Assembly (NCBI GenBank): GCA_943704525.1
Contig: CALSCQ010002306.1
Location: 1 to 35,513 of the forward strand
Direction: 5' to 3'
DNA from: Pigoraptor vietnamica
Lineage: Eukaryota; Opisthokonta; Filasterea
Length of the DNA: 35,513 nucleotides
The notes below the pieces were generated by a model. The model did not search any database. It had not been told where the DNA came from and saw nothing but the letters and a program-made list of their open reading frames with translations. The position numbers were made by a program, and so were the translations under genes. How positions within the stretch are numbered: position 1 is the stretch's first letter; every line of letters begins with the position of its first letter. Shown in pieces: positions 18,310 through 29,161 of the stretch.

Positions 18310-20008
18310 TCAGTAGTCGGGCTCGTCCTGCTCCGCGATACCGAGCTCCTCGAACATGTCGACGAGCGCGTTCGCGTCGACTGTAATGCCAAAAATGGTC
18401 TGGGGAATCAGCGCGGAGGCAATGGTGCTGCCCGTGCTCACGTGATGCTTGCTCCACGGGCCGTCCTCCGCACGCCGGCGCATGCGCTCGCTGACGGGGC
18501 ACGTGCCGTCCCCGCGACATTCCTCGCAGTGGTGCCTTCGCTTGGTCTTGCGCACGCTGTTACGAGGCGTCGGGAAGAGGGCGATGGGTGCGGACTCGGC
18601 GCCGCACCCGTAGCACGGCTGACGCGTGCTGAATCGCGACGCGCCGTTCGTCCACACCTGCCCGCACTTGCACCGGAACAGGCCGTGGCCCACCCACTGG
18701 TCCCGAGGGATGGGGTCGAACTTGAGGTGGCATATGCCGCACCGTGACACGGGCTTCCGCACGGGCACTCTGCGAAGGAAGGGATTACGTACGCGTCAGA
18801 CGGGCGCAAAAAGCAAAGACACACAGACCCTCTACCCATGTTTGCCGTAGCCGTACCATGCAGCAACACCCAAACAAACAACACGCGAACGAACAACGAC
18901 AAACACACGCCCACGCGCCACGCACTTTCTCCACCAGTGGCTCCTGTTGGTCTGGCAGCCAAAGTAGTGCCACTGATGCGGCGAGTCAATCACCTCGCTG
19001 ACAACCACAGTCGGATCGGCACGGATGCGCGACACCAGCGACTCGACGTTCTCGATCGTCAGCATCGATGGCGCGGCGCTTGCAACACTTCCGCGGTCGC
19101 CGCTCTGGCTCCTCCTCTGATGGTCGTCCTGGCGACGCCCCTCCCTCCTTGTCTCACCCCTGTCCCCTGTGCTTGGGGGTGGGGCGGCCCTTTCGTTCTG
19201 TTGCGGAGCCGGTGCCTGGCCTGCCTCGGGCACTGCGTTCTGAGGGGCGAACGCGGCGTAGGCGGACGTGGACGGCTGCTGCGTCCTCTGGTGAACGCGA
19301 AGGGCAACCCACGCGTCTGCGGCGGCGTATTGAATCTGGCGCTCGTTCAGCGTTATCGCGGACCAGTCGCTCAGCGTAACTTTCTTGGGCTTCGGCATGA
19401 CGTAGTTGAAGGTGTCGAGTGCTAGCTTGACCACGCCCACGCGGTTGCCACCGATGTCGACGAACGAGGCGCCGTTGAGACTGCCGAGCTCCGGCCACGT
19501 GCGTGGGAGCGACTGGATGTCGTTTCTGAGCCCCACTCCGACTTTTTGAATGGCGGGGTTGCGCAGGAGTGCGACGAGCCCGTTCGGCAAGGTCGCATTC
19601 CGGTCAGTCCTATCGCAGGGCGTGTGGTGAGAATGTGCCGAATGATATGTTCAGCCGATGCACAACGGGAGAGAGACACACACGGGTGGTCATGTGCAAC
19701 ACAAACGCACAGTCACACGCGCCATTACACACAAAAGTCCCGCCGATAGCTCCAACTCACGTCTTTCTCGTCTGGAACAGAAGGCACTTTGTCTCGGTGG
19801 CAATCTGGATGAGCGCGGGGGGGTTCGCCGGGGCGCCACGCCTGAAAACGGGCTTTGTCTCCGTGTCGAAGCCCACGGACGTGACATTTCCCGCGCTGAG
19901 CATTTCCGCGAGTGTGGCATCGCACTCGCCATGGCGTGCAGTGACGACGATCTGCACGGGCTGTGCGACGCCGCACGCCGTCGAGCACGCTTGGTCGAGG
20001 ACAGGCAT
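18310..20008 (-). CDS. DEDDy 3'-5' exonuclease fused to a 3CxxC-type zinc domain
   Basis: Predicted nuclease of the WRN/RNase D exonuclease group. Exons are 20008-19761, 19609-18926 and 18769-18310, with phase 2 introns of 151 and 156 nt (GTGAGT...GATAG; GTGCGT...TTCGCAG); the product is 463 residues. The catalytic set is complete: VGFDTETKP (D48, E50), GVGLRND (D113) and YAAADAW (Y177, D181), so it should be active. The exonuclease domain ends near residue 190. After a Pro/Gln/Arg-rich linker comes a zinc module: CGIC (321-324), GLFRCKCGQVW (C344, C346), QPCYGC (363-366) and HHCEECRGDGTC (391-401). This matches the 3CxxC arrangement known from ZAR1 and receptor-transporting proteins, which bind RNA or membrane cargo. 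The fusion suggests targeted RNA or DNA trimming. The start ATG is 20008; the gene is divergent from the PPR-like gene. Confidence 0.87.
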
Positions 20009-20800
20009 CTTTGTGTCCTGTGTAAGAGTTGTAGAAGCTTAAGAGTTGAGCTGTGTCCGCGTTAACCGCACATGTGTTTGTATGCGACGAATGGGTAATC
20101 GGCTGCCGGCTAACCGACGAATACACGGCTGTCCAACAGTGACCAAGACACGTCCAAATCAATGAGAGGCCATTGCGCGAGCGCATGCAAACATGCGCGC
20201 ACACGACACCACACATACACACACACACACACACACTTAAGAGGCGTTTTTGTTGAAGATGAAGAAAAGTGAAGAAAGAGCCGACCAGTGCCGAACAAGT
20301 AATGCACACTGACGAGGTCCGATCGTCAGACTTACGCACCTAGAAAGTGAGCGAGCAGCGCCGTGAACGAAGTCCACCATACAGCAGACGGCGACTCCGC
20401 TGCCAGTCTTATAGCCAGTGATGGATCGCTTGTTTTTGCCTCCGGCGAAGGAACGAGGCAAACTGTGTGAGTGAAGCACAACGCGTGACATCCACCCTAC
20501 GTTGTATGTGTCCGCCCACACACTGGGAGCAAGTGCGCGGAATTTCTATAAATTATACATTTTCTATAAATGGCTCCTACCGGTTCGCCATGTGAGCAAC
20601 ACGTGAGAGTAGTGTTGGGGGTTCAAAAAACCCACACACTTCGATTTTGAAACGCACGCACTCGAGTTTAAAGAGGCAAAACCCGTCGCGTGAAGGACTC
20701 AGTCATATACCTTTGGGAGCTGTTACGCGGCTGTAATGGTGCGGCATCTCTCTTAATGTCGTGTTGAAGGTGAGGCCCTTGTGTGGGCCGTCAGCTGCGA
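20009..20800. promoter_or_regulatory. Divergent promoter region with duplicated TATA-like box
   Basis: The gap between the exonuclease (-) and PPR-like (+) genes contains a CA microsatellite at 20208-20237. It also contains two identical copies of TTTCTATAAAT at 20543-20553 and 20561-20571. The second is about 230 bp upstream of the plus-strand ATG. The boxes are oriented for the plus-strand gene; nothing equivalent is seen for the minus strand. Confidence 0.5.
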
Positions 20801-23800
20801 ATGGCGCTGTCGCTGGCGCGTTTGTTGCGGCCGCGAATTGCGCGCATAGCCAGGTGAGCGGGGAGGCTGCGAGGAAGTTAGAGAGCGACAGAGCAAATGC
20901 ACTTTCCACACATCGTAATGTCTGAGATTACACAGCTGCACCTCGTCCTCGTTTTGACGCCGGTGTTGTATTTGCACTTTGCAGCGTGCACTCGCCTCGC
21001 AGTGCATCAACACGCGCCAACTCAACGCCACGGGTCGAAACCGACCTCGCGGCTGTCTTGCCGCCGGCAGCGCAGCCTCGACCTCAACGGTCATCCGCTG
21101 CGAGGTCGATTGCGTTGTCTCCTAAAGAAAGTCGGCGAGCGTCGAATCCGCACCACCCCAGCGGTCTCGCCCGTGCGGCGCTGCTGGAGCGATGTGTTGC
21201 CAAGGGGGACGTTGCGTCTCTGGAGAGTTTGATTGCGTCCTCGCAACGAGTCGATGCGTCGGACGTGCTCGCACTCGCGCGCGCGTACCTGGCTGCTGGT
21301 CGGCCTAAGGAGGGTGTGTATGCGGTGCGTGGCCTTATGCGGAGGAGCGAACTGCCGGCATCGACGCAATTAGTGAACGCCGTGTTCGAGCTGCAGCTCG
21401 CGGCGGGTGAATCTGACGATGTCATAGCGTCGTATCGCCAGCTGGACGTGCTCGGCATTGCGCCGAACGGTGTGACGAGGTCGTTGGCCGTGCGAGCACT
21501 CGCCTCTTCCGGTCGCTATTCCAACGCCACGGAAGAAACGGTGCGCATTGAAGATGTGGCGCTGAGGGCGCTCTCACTTGCACACGTGGCGGAGGCGGCT
21601 GCGGAGCGTGGCGATTTTGAGGACGCTGCGCGTGCGGCGAGGATGGCGATTGGGTTGGACGCATCCACACGGTCGTTCCTCGAATCCGCTCCTTTTCTCA
21701 GCGACAGATCGGTCGACTGCGGCGGCTCGTTCGCGCTGCGCCTTGCACGCGCGCAGAGAGCGGCGTTGCGTGCGCGGGCGCAGCTTTTGTCGGCGTCGCC
21801 GAGCGCCAGTGCGCCGCCCCTTGACGCAGCGACGCGCTTCTTGGCAGACATCGACGTCCCGTACGTGACGTCCCGCATGGGTTCGCTCTTGAACGCCGAC
21901 GGGTTTCGCGTGCTTATGGACGGGTGCGCGGATGCCGCGCTGGTGGAGTCCGACTCACTCGGTGCGACGCACACGCTGCGCGTGTCTGAGAGCACGTGGA
22001 AGGCGGTTGCGGACGTCCACCCCATCGTCATCCGTCACAGGCGACTGAGTGAATTGTTTGCGGCGGTGCGAAGAGAGGGTTTCGTCCCGTCCGAAGCCGA
22101 CTATCTCGATCTCGTGGCGGTCACTGTGGACGCGTCGCTCGTGCGCGCGGCGCTCTGCGCGTGTGCGACGGGCGCTCTGCCGAACGACCGCCCCCTCGAT
22201 GCCGCCAAGCACGTCGTCGCGGAGATGCAAGCGGACGGGTACTCCAAACCCGACGCCCGTCTTTACACGTTGCTGCTGCGTGCGTGCTCGCCGGCTGCGA
22301 TAGCGGTTCCCTGGGCTTCCATGCGCACGCTGAGGCTGGAGAACATCGTCCCCGTCGGCCTCGCGTCGTCGTTCGCCAGTTCGGCGGCGTATGCGAGCGC
22401 GTTTGTGCCCGTCACTGCCGCGGGTGCGCCTCTCGCTGCGGTCCCTGCGTTGCGATATCTCGACGAGCGCCTCCCCCAAATCGATCGGCAGATGAGGGCG
22501 GCCGGGCTGCAGCACACGAGTGAGACGACCACCGCGTACTTTGCCGCCCTGTCCCACGCGCACGCGTTCGGCCTCGTGCTGGTCGCTTACCACTACATGC
22601 AGTCGAAGGGTGTGCCGATCCCACCCTCGGTGTACGAGGTCATGATATGCGCGCTTGCTGGGTCTGCGAACCCGCTGAGCCAATCGAAAGCGCTCGGCCT
22701 GTGGCATGAAATTCACGCCCTCGTGCGCGACCGCGCGAAGAAGGCGTCCCACGCGCTGGAAGCCGCGCGCTTTGTTGATGCGCCGGACCAGTGGAGGGAC
22801 TCGGGGACGACGTCCGAAGTGACAGCGACTGACAGCGCCCTCAATTCGAGTGACCCCAACCACCCTACGGACGCACCGGCTGCGGCGACCACGCTCCCAA
22901 CCCTGTTGGCGGTGGCGAGCGCGGCCTGTGCGATCGACCGCGTTGATGACGCTCGGCGCATCCTACGCTCGATGCAAAACTCGCCCGAGGTGACGGACGT
23001 GTGCGCGCTCCTCTCTCGGGCGCTGCTTGTCGCCGGCGATGTGAGGGGCGCGATCCAGGCCGTGCGGGCCATCGAGCGGTTGCAGGCGCCCCCTTCCCCT
23101 GAGTCTGTCGCTGCCACGCTGGAAATATCGCTGTCGAGATTCGAACGGGACGAAGCGTCAGCTAACGCCGCGTCGAAGCAACCGGTGGACGCCGGCGGCT
23201 CTGCGGTTCGCACGGCCGAGCTCGCGCTCGCGGATGCGGCGCGACTTGGTCACGTGAGGCACACGCGCGTGTCGTCGGCGGCCGTTTCTGCGCTCGTGTC
23301 GCGGGGGTTTTTGGACGAGGCGTCCAATCTCGTCGCGTCCGGACATGCCCTCGTGGACGGACACTGCCTTCGGTCTCTGGTGACGTCCCTCGTCTCTGCG
23401 TCCCGAATACGCACGGCGGAGGAGGTGGTCGTGGCGGCTGTCAAGAACGCGCGGGCGGCGGCGTCGAACGGCGCGTATGAGGACTCGCTTGGCGCGCTGT
23501 TGTCGCGCGTGTTCGCGGAGCGGGGACTGCGCGACGCGGCCGAGTTGCTGCGACGAGCAGCCGACGGGAACTCACTGTTTGCGTCTTCTGTGATGCGGTT
23601 CCTTGCCACTGCCACGGAAGCCTCGATTGCGAGTGAGGATGCAGCGCCGGTGGCCGGCGGCGGCGGCGAAGGCGAATCGTACGCACCGCAGCCCCCTGTT
23701 CAAATGGTGAACCCGCCGGAGGTCGCGATTGAGTTGGCCCGCGCGTTTCCCGACTTGGGTGCGCTGTTGCCAGCGGCCGATGCCTTGTGTGCAGCGGTGG

Positions 23801-25815
23801 CGTGCGAGGACGTCGACCTCGCGCACGAGATAGCGGCCGGTTCGACGATATCGGAGAATGCCGCGCGGCGACTGTTGGCGATGGCGGACGTCGCGCAGTT
23901 TGAAGTTGGCCCATCGCGTCGCATCGTAGGGCCGGTGGAACAGGCGGCAGGCAATGGGAGGGTGGACTTGACGCCTGACGTCGCGCAGGTGCTGTCGGCC
24001 GTGCTCGGCGCAACGGCATTCACGTCGGCGGAGGCCGCTTCGGGACTGTATGCGGGGCTGCTCACGCGGTGTCTGGGCGTGCGCGTCAAACGCAGCTGGG
24101 ACAGCGACAAGCCGTCGCTCGAAGCCTCGTTTGAAGAGCCCGTGCTTGCGGCGGAGGGGCTGTGGGTCCTGAAACAGATGGGGGAGAGAGGCGTCGCGCC
24201 TCCCGTGTATGTGCTGTACTCTGCGGTATCGAGGCGGCTCTCTTCGCTCGGCATGTATGCAGCTGCGTGCGAGTCGGTCCTGTGGCTCAAGGACGGCGCG
24301 GATGGCGCTGCGCTCGCTGCGTCTCGGAGCGAAGGGAAGGGCGGCAAGGCGCTCGATGACGACGTGAAGGGGAGGCGCGCGTTGTCGGCGTCCCACGCGC
24401 TGTCCGTTGCGCTGTCGACGTACGTGCTTGCGCGCGAGCGAATGACGGGTACAGAGGCGCTGCGGTTCGTGGCGGGCGGCCTGTCGCGCGGGCTCACTGT
24501 GTTCTGGAGCGATTTTGCGTCGCTCGTGTCGGCGCTCGCCAAATGGGAGGGCAAGGCCGCGTGGTCCGACACGGACGATTACGTGACGCGCGACGGGGAC
24601 GGCAGCGCTCGTGCCGAGGAGGCATGGCCGTCGGCCGAGTCTGCGGCCGTGGCCCTGTTGGACCCCCTGGCAAGGGGCTTGGTGGGCACGGGGGACAGCG
24701 CCATTCTTTTTGCGCACCTCATCCGGGGTGCGTGCGTGGCCGAGGGCGCTGGCGAGTACGGCGTTGGGCTTGCGTCGTTCCTGTGCAAGGGCGCGGACGA
24801 GCTCGGCGTGCAGCTGCCCGGATGGGCGCTCTCGGAGGCGATCGATGCGTGCGTCAACGCAGGACACGTGGATGCGGCGGTGGCTGTGGCGCTCATGGGT
24901 GTGGCGCGGCACGGACTGGGAAGCACCGATGCCGTTGGTCGTCTCATGCAGACCCTTGCGGAGCAGGGCAAGGGACCCGAAGCGGACGCGCTGTTTCGCG
25001 CACTGAGCGGGCGAAAGCGCGCGCACGCATCCCTTGCGCTCCTCCGCGCTGCGGCAGCCGACGGCGAAGCCGTGCGCACGTGGGGGGAGTTCCGTGCACT
25101 TTGCCGCGACCGGCCGGACGCGGCGGCGGTGGCGTATGGGACGCTGTCAGGAGCTGGACTCTCGCAGTTTGTGCGCGACCTGTGCTTTTGGGATGTCTGG
25201 CGCGGTCTCGTTGCTGGCGGGAAGTTTGCACGCGCGGCGCAGTGGGCGTCGGACCCGAAGGCACCGCGTGTGTGGCGGCCAAACAGCCGCCAGTGGGACA
25301 GCGCCATTGGGCGTGCCGCGAAGAACGAGGCAACGGCGGATGTTGTTGCGCTCGTCAACGTCGCCCTCCGGACCCGCATCGACGTGCCCCTGTCCGCGCC
25401 CGACAAACGCCGGCCCCTTGGGAGCCTCCAGACGGAGGACGCCTCGGCCGATTCCGCGGGACAGGCACCGCCCAGCCCCTCCGCGCCTGTCGTGCCGTCG
25501 CCCACCGTGGCCGCGTCTGTCGCGCAGCTGCTGGGCACTCGGGACAAGGCGCTGGAGGCCCTGCAGTTTGCATCCGCGTGCTGGTCGCGCGGGTGCGACG
25601 TGGGACCCGGGGCATGGGGGAAGGTCGCCGCGAGCGTGGAGCGCGCGCTGAAGGCACCGAAGTCCGACAGGAGTGGGCTGGCGGCTATTGCGCGTGCGGT
25701 GCTCTTGGACGTGGATGACCGCTATGTGCATGCCGATTGGTATGGACGACTGTGGGCGCTGGCGCGCGAAACGCCCCGTGCTGTTACTTCGGGGAAGGGC
25801 GCGAAGAAAGGATGA
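20801..25815 (+). CDS. Large mitochondrial PPR/helical-repeat protein
   Basis: Exon 1 (20801-20853) encodes a mitochondrial-type presequence, MALSLARLLRPRIARIA, rich in Arg/Leu and free of acids. A 131-nt intron (GTGAGC...CTTTGCAG, phase 2) joins it to one giant exon, 20985-25815, giving 1,627 residues. The body is a long series of helix-turn-helix units in the style of pentatricopeptide repeats, for example LARAYLAAGRPKEGVYAVRG, QLVNAVFELQLAAG, YRQLDVLGIAPN and AYHYMQSKGVPIPPSVYEVM. PPR proteins bind organelle RNA and act in its processing or translation. The repeats are diverged, so exact number and any RNA code are not read here. Only Ala/Ser-rich linkers separate blocks; no SMR, DYW or nuclease tail is evident. 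The intronless 4.8-kb exon and high GC at third positions generate several long antisense frames, which I discount. Confidence 0.8.
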
Positions 25816-26874
25816 GTAAATATAACCCTTCAACCTTGACTCGTGTGGCTCGTGTGGCCTGCCCAGCAGACCGTGCGAGTAACAACGACTCATCGTGCAC
25901 TACGGCAGTGACCATTTAAAAAGGGTGGGATGACGACGACGTGCAGGGAACAACGAACGCGGCGCTCGAAAACGAGACATGAGAGTTGATTTGCGTCTGC
26001 GAAACGTGCACGGTAAACGATCTCTTAGTAACTTCACACAACCTTTTGGGCTCGCACACGCCGTCTGCTCTTTAGTAGTCGGCGATGGCTACGCAGCGAT
26101 CTAACAAAAGATGTCACGGGTCTCAACAGCGCATGCACTCTTCAGATGAAGCGCCGCTACGGACCGTGGATTGGGCAGTCCGGCCGACTGTCCCGCGGTG
26201 ACGGCCCCGTCGGTGTAGGCCGGCCGCCGCAATCAGGCCGTGCCCGGCGCAACACCCTGCTCGGCGTCGGCGGCCAAAAGGGTGCCGGTCCGTCGTTCGC
26301 AGCAGTGACTTTTGCCGCCGGCAACTGTGCCGGTCGTCCCCCCCTCCCCCCCTTTCCGGCCGGCGGCCATCGGCGGTGGACTGTCAGTTCTCCTTCAGGC
26401 CCTGAATCATTCCTCTTTTTAGCTGTGTGGCCGAATCAGCAGGCAGCGGTTCGTCGCCGGGGAGCACCTGTCATCTGCCAGCAGTGTGCTGGCACGGCCG
26501 ACTGTGCACTGGCAAAGAAATCGGTGACATAATGATCACCTGTGAGGGTTAGTTGTGCACTGCCGGCCTGCTCGTGCAAGTTGTGGCATAGTACGCGTTT
26601 CATTCACGCAGCCGGGAACCACGCACGGCGCACACACACATGCACTCCACACACGCACACATACGCACCGATTACAAGTGCACAATTGCGCGCTTCCGTT
26701 CGGCCGAGTCGCACAGCACCGGCACTCACAATCAGTGAGCCGGCCTAGTATTAATAGGGCGACTCACTGGCCATTGTTCAAGAGAACAAAATGGGTGCAC
26801 GAGTGTACGTGTCCGTATAAACCACAACCTCGCGCAGTTTGTACATGAATTGGAGCACCTCATTTCCTGTTCAT
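25816..26874. other. Intergenic region with GC-rich island
   Basis: The convergent gap of about 1 kb holds a very GC-rich block (26150-26400) with repeated CCGGCC-type words and two copies of CGGCCGACTGT (near 26180 and 26495). A 128-codon plus-strand frame at 26146-26532 (ATG start) looks compositionally random and is not called. A short CA-rich stretch lies at 26630-26665. Confidence 0.45.
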
Positions 26875-27798
26875 TCAGAGCCCTTTTTGCTCGATCTCGT
26901 CCTCTTTCTTCAGAAGCCACTGTTTCGCAGCCCAACTCCCCTCGCCCACTGCCGCACTCCAAACCAACGCAATGCCCCTCGCCTCGTCACGTGACACTCC
27001 AATGCCATAAAAGAGACGAAGGCCGAACTGATGCATCGCCCCAAAGTGGCCCATCGCCGCCGCCCTCTCCCACTGCGCAACACCCGCCGATTCGTCACGT
27101 GACACGCGCCAGCCATAAAACAGGCACAGGCCGAGGAAGTACATCCCCGCCGCACACCCGCCGTTCGCAGAAGAGACAAAGAGCGAAAGCGCCTTGTCAT
27201 AGTCCTCTTCGGCCCCAATTCCATAAAAGTGGCAATAGCCCATCTCAAACGCACGCACGGGGTCGCACTCGTCGCCAGCGCAGAGAAGGATAGACGCACT
27301 CTCTTCTGCAGCCGCGATGTGCCTTTCTTTCGCATCAGGCCCTCCCCACCACTCATGATTCAGCACGTAGAGCGACAAGTGGGCGCGCGCCTTCTCCAGT
27401 TCCGTCGCACTTTCGTCCGCAAGCGCCTCTTCGAAGAGCGTCCGCGCGCGCTTGAAATCGAACGGCGGGAAATGAAACGCCCTCATCGCGCACACAAACG
27501 GGCGCAGCACGAGTTTTCCCGCGGGAATGCGCGAATTCACCTCCTCGCGAAACGCGGCGTCCTCAAAGTACTTGCGGGTGCACGGCGACGACAGGCGGTA
27601 CACGCGCTCGCGGCGAAGGAGGCGAAAGAGACGACCGCACGTCTTGGCCAGCGCGCCCTTCTCGCCATTCGTCAGATAGGGCAGCACGTGGACGACAATC
27701 GTCTCCGGTGGGAGCGTGTCGATGTTCGGTGGCGACATTGAGAGCGAATCTATGCAAGGAAGCTCTGCCTCTGCGTGATGGAAAGCGCCGTCGCACAT
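26875..27798 (-). CDS. F-box protein with Sel1-like repeats
   Basis: The protein is 307 residues from the ATG at 27798 (context AACATG); an ATG at 27738 directly before the F-box is the alternative. Residues about 21-60 form an F-box (IDTLPPETIVVHVLPYL, then LAKTCGRLFRLLRR), the Skp1-binding module of SCF ubiquitin ligases. The C-terminal half has three Sel1-like repeats with the typical Gly/Ala spacing: FEMGYCHFYGIGAEEDYDKA, YFLGLCLFYGWRVSRDESAG and HQFGLRLFYGIGVSRDEARG. Such repeats form alpha-solenoids that bind partners, here presumably substrates. Single exon, convergent with the PPR-like gene. It is the second F-box gene in the window but uses a different substrate-binding repeat from the broken one at 8.5-10.7 kb. 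Confidence 0.85.
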   Translation of the reverse strand: MCDGAFHHAEAELPCIDSLSMSPPNIDTLPPETIVVHVLPYLTNGEKGALAKTCGRLFRLLRRERVYRLSSPCTRKYFEDAAFREEVNSRIPAGKLVLRPFVCAMRAFHFPPFDFKRARTLFEEALADESATELEKARAHLSLYVLNHEWWGGPDAKERHIAAAEESASILLCAGDECDPVRAFEMGYCHFYGIGAEEDYDKALSLFVSSANGGCAAGMYFLGLCLFYGWRVSRDESAGVAQWERAAAMGHFGAMHQFGLRLFYGIGVSRDEARGIALVWSAAVGEGSWAAKQWLLKKEDEIEQKGL

Positions 27799-29161
27799 GT
27801 TGTGGTCGCACACACAAACGGCCAGTTGAGAGAGGAAGAGCTCGCAATTGAACTGCAAAGGCGCACAAAGGGATTGTTAACAAGTGCACTGACAGTGCAA
27901 GACTGAGAAAGTGCAGGTGCCTCAGAGTGCCGTTCACCTTTGGCGCTGGTGAAGGGGCAAAGAAGGGACACACGTGCGCCCTCACACATCGCACGCCCAC
28001 TGGCACGCCCACACGTGACGAGCGGCGCAGTCCACTGCACACACATACACCGCACAGCAGACGCAGTGCACTCGCAACAGCCTTGACAGGACCGTGTACA
28101 TGTGCGCGGCGTACGAAATGCGCACTCACACATCCCACCGACCTTGGCGCAAGCAACCGGCAGAATCTTCTCTCTTGAGTCGTCTTGCAGTGAAGCGACA
28201 CAAGCAGCCGACGGTACTTTGCACGTAGAGTGAGTGGACGAAGGAATAATATGGGCGTTGCTATTCAAAGTGACTGATGGCAAAAGGCGCACACCCGCTT
28301 GTAATCTGAAGAAGAGATGAACGCCAACCGACACGCACATCGCTCGCAACACGCGCTGTCGGCATCGATGTAACCAGCGACACAGCAAATTCGTGTGACT
28401 GTGGGGTGGTGGAAGGAAAGTGAATGAAAAGACCTGTGTGCGGCCGGCGTTTGTTAACTCTCACGTGACCGTCGGCATGGGCAGTCCGTCTGCCGGAGCC
28501 GTAGTGGCTATTTTACGGACGGCACGCACACGCAACGCATGCACACAGGCCATTTGCAGCCCTCCGCTCCACCGTGGCAGCGCGCTGACTGAAACACACG
28601 GCGCTCGCCGAAAGTCGACGGACTTGGAGAGAGTGCAGGGGCTTCGTCGCAGCCGACGCGGTCGAACTCACATTACAGTGTGCCCTGTCTTTCACCGGCG
28701 ACCAAAAACGCGACGCGGACGTCCGTCTTGCGAGGGACGCGCATGCAGCAGGAGGTCCGCGAGCACGCCGTACGTCGACGATATCTGCGCGGCCTTTAGT
28801 TATTTGAATGACGCAATTGCATGCAGCAATGTAAGTTACGTGATGAAACCCACAAACACATATGCGCGTCGCTGATGGCCGGCGCAGTCCTCGCCCGTCC
28901 CGGCCGAGCGGCTCCCTGGCGATTTTCATGGGGCCATTCGCAGCGACTTTGTTTTCCGTGTGGGGTGTCGCAACTGTCGCGGCGTGTTAACTGATGTGGC
29001 CCATGCGACGTAAGTCAACTGTCCTACTGTGTACCTCGCAGTCCCCGTGGCTATCTCCGGTTTTTTTTTAGTTGCAACGGCCTAAGGGCAGCCGTTCGCA
29101 CACGACACCATGACCACAGGGGCTTTGCGAGAAGAATCGTGAAGACGCGATATGCGACAGT
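27799..29161. other. Intergenic region, no gene seen
   Basis: Between the F-box/Sel1 gene and the 3' end of the next minus-strand gene lie about 1.36 kb without convincing coding sequence. Candidate frames on both strands (for example 28420-28875 plus and 28513-28929 minus) have no protein-like pattern. The 5' UTR and promoter of the F-box/Sel1 gene must lie in the first few hundred bases. Confidence 0.45.

Noticed and set aside
20620-20640. tRNA-like GGTTCAA motif
   Set aside because: No acceptor stem, D-arm or anticodon arm around it.
23572-25026. 484-codon minus-strand frame, and a 391-codon plus-strand frame (24543-25718), inside the PPR-like gene
   Set aside because: Both are by-products of high third-position GC in the true frame; composition is Arg/Pro/His-rich and without motifs.
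26146-26532. 128-codon intergenic frame
   Set aside because: It has an ATG, but composition follows the local GC-rich block and shows no secondary-structure or domain pattern.
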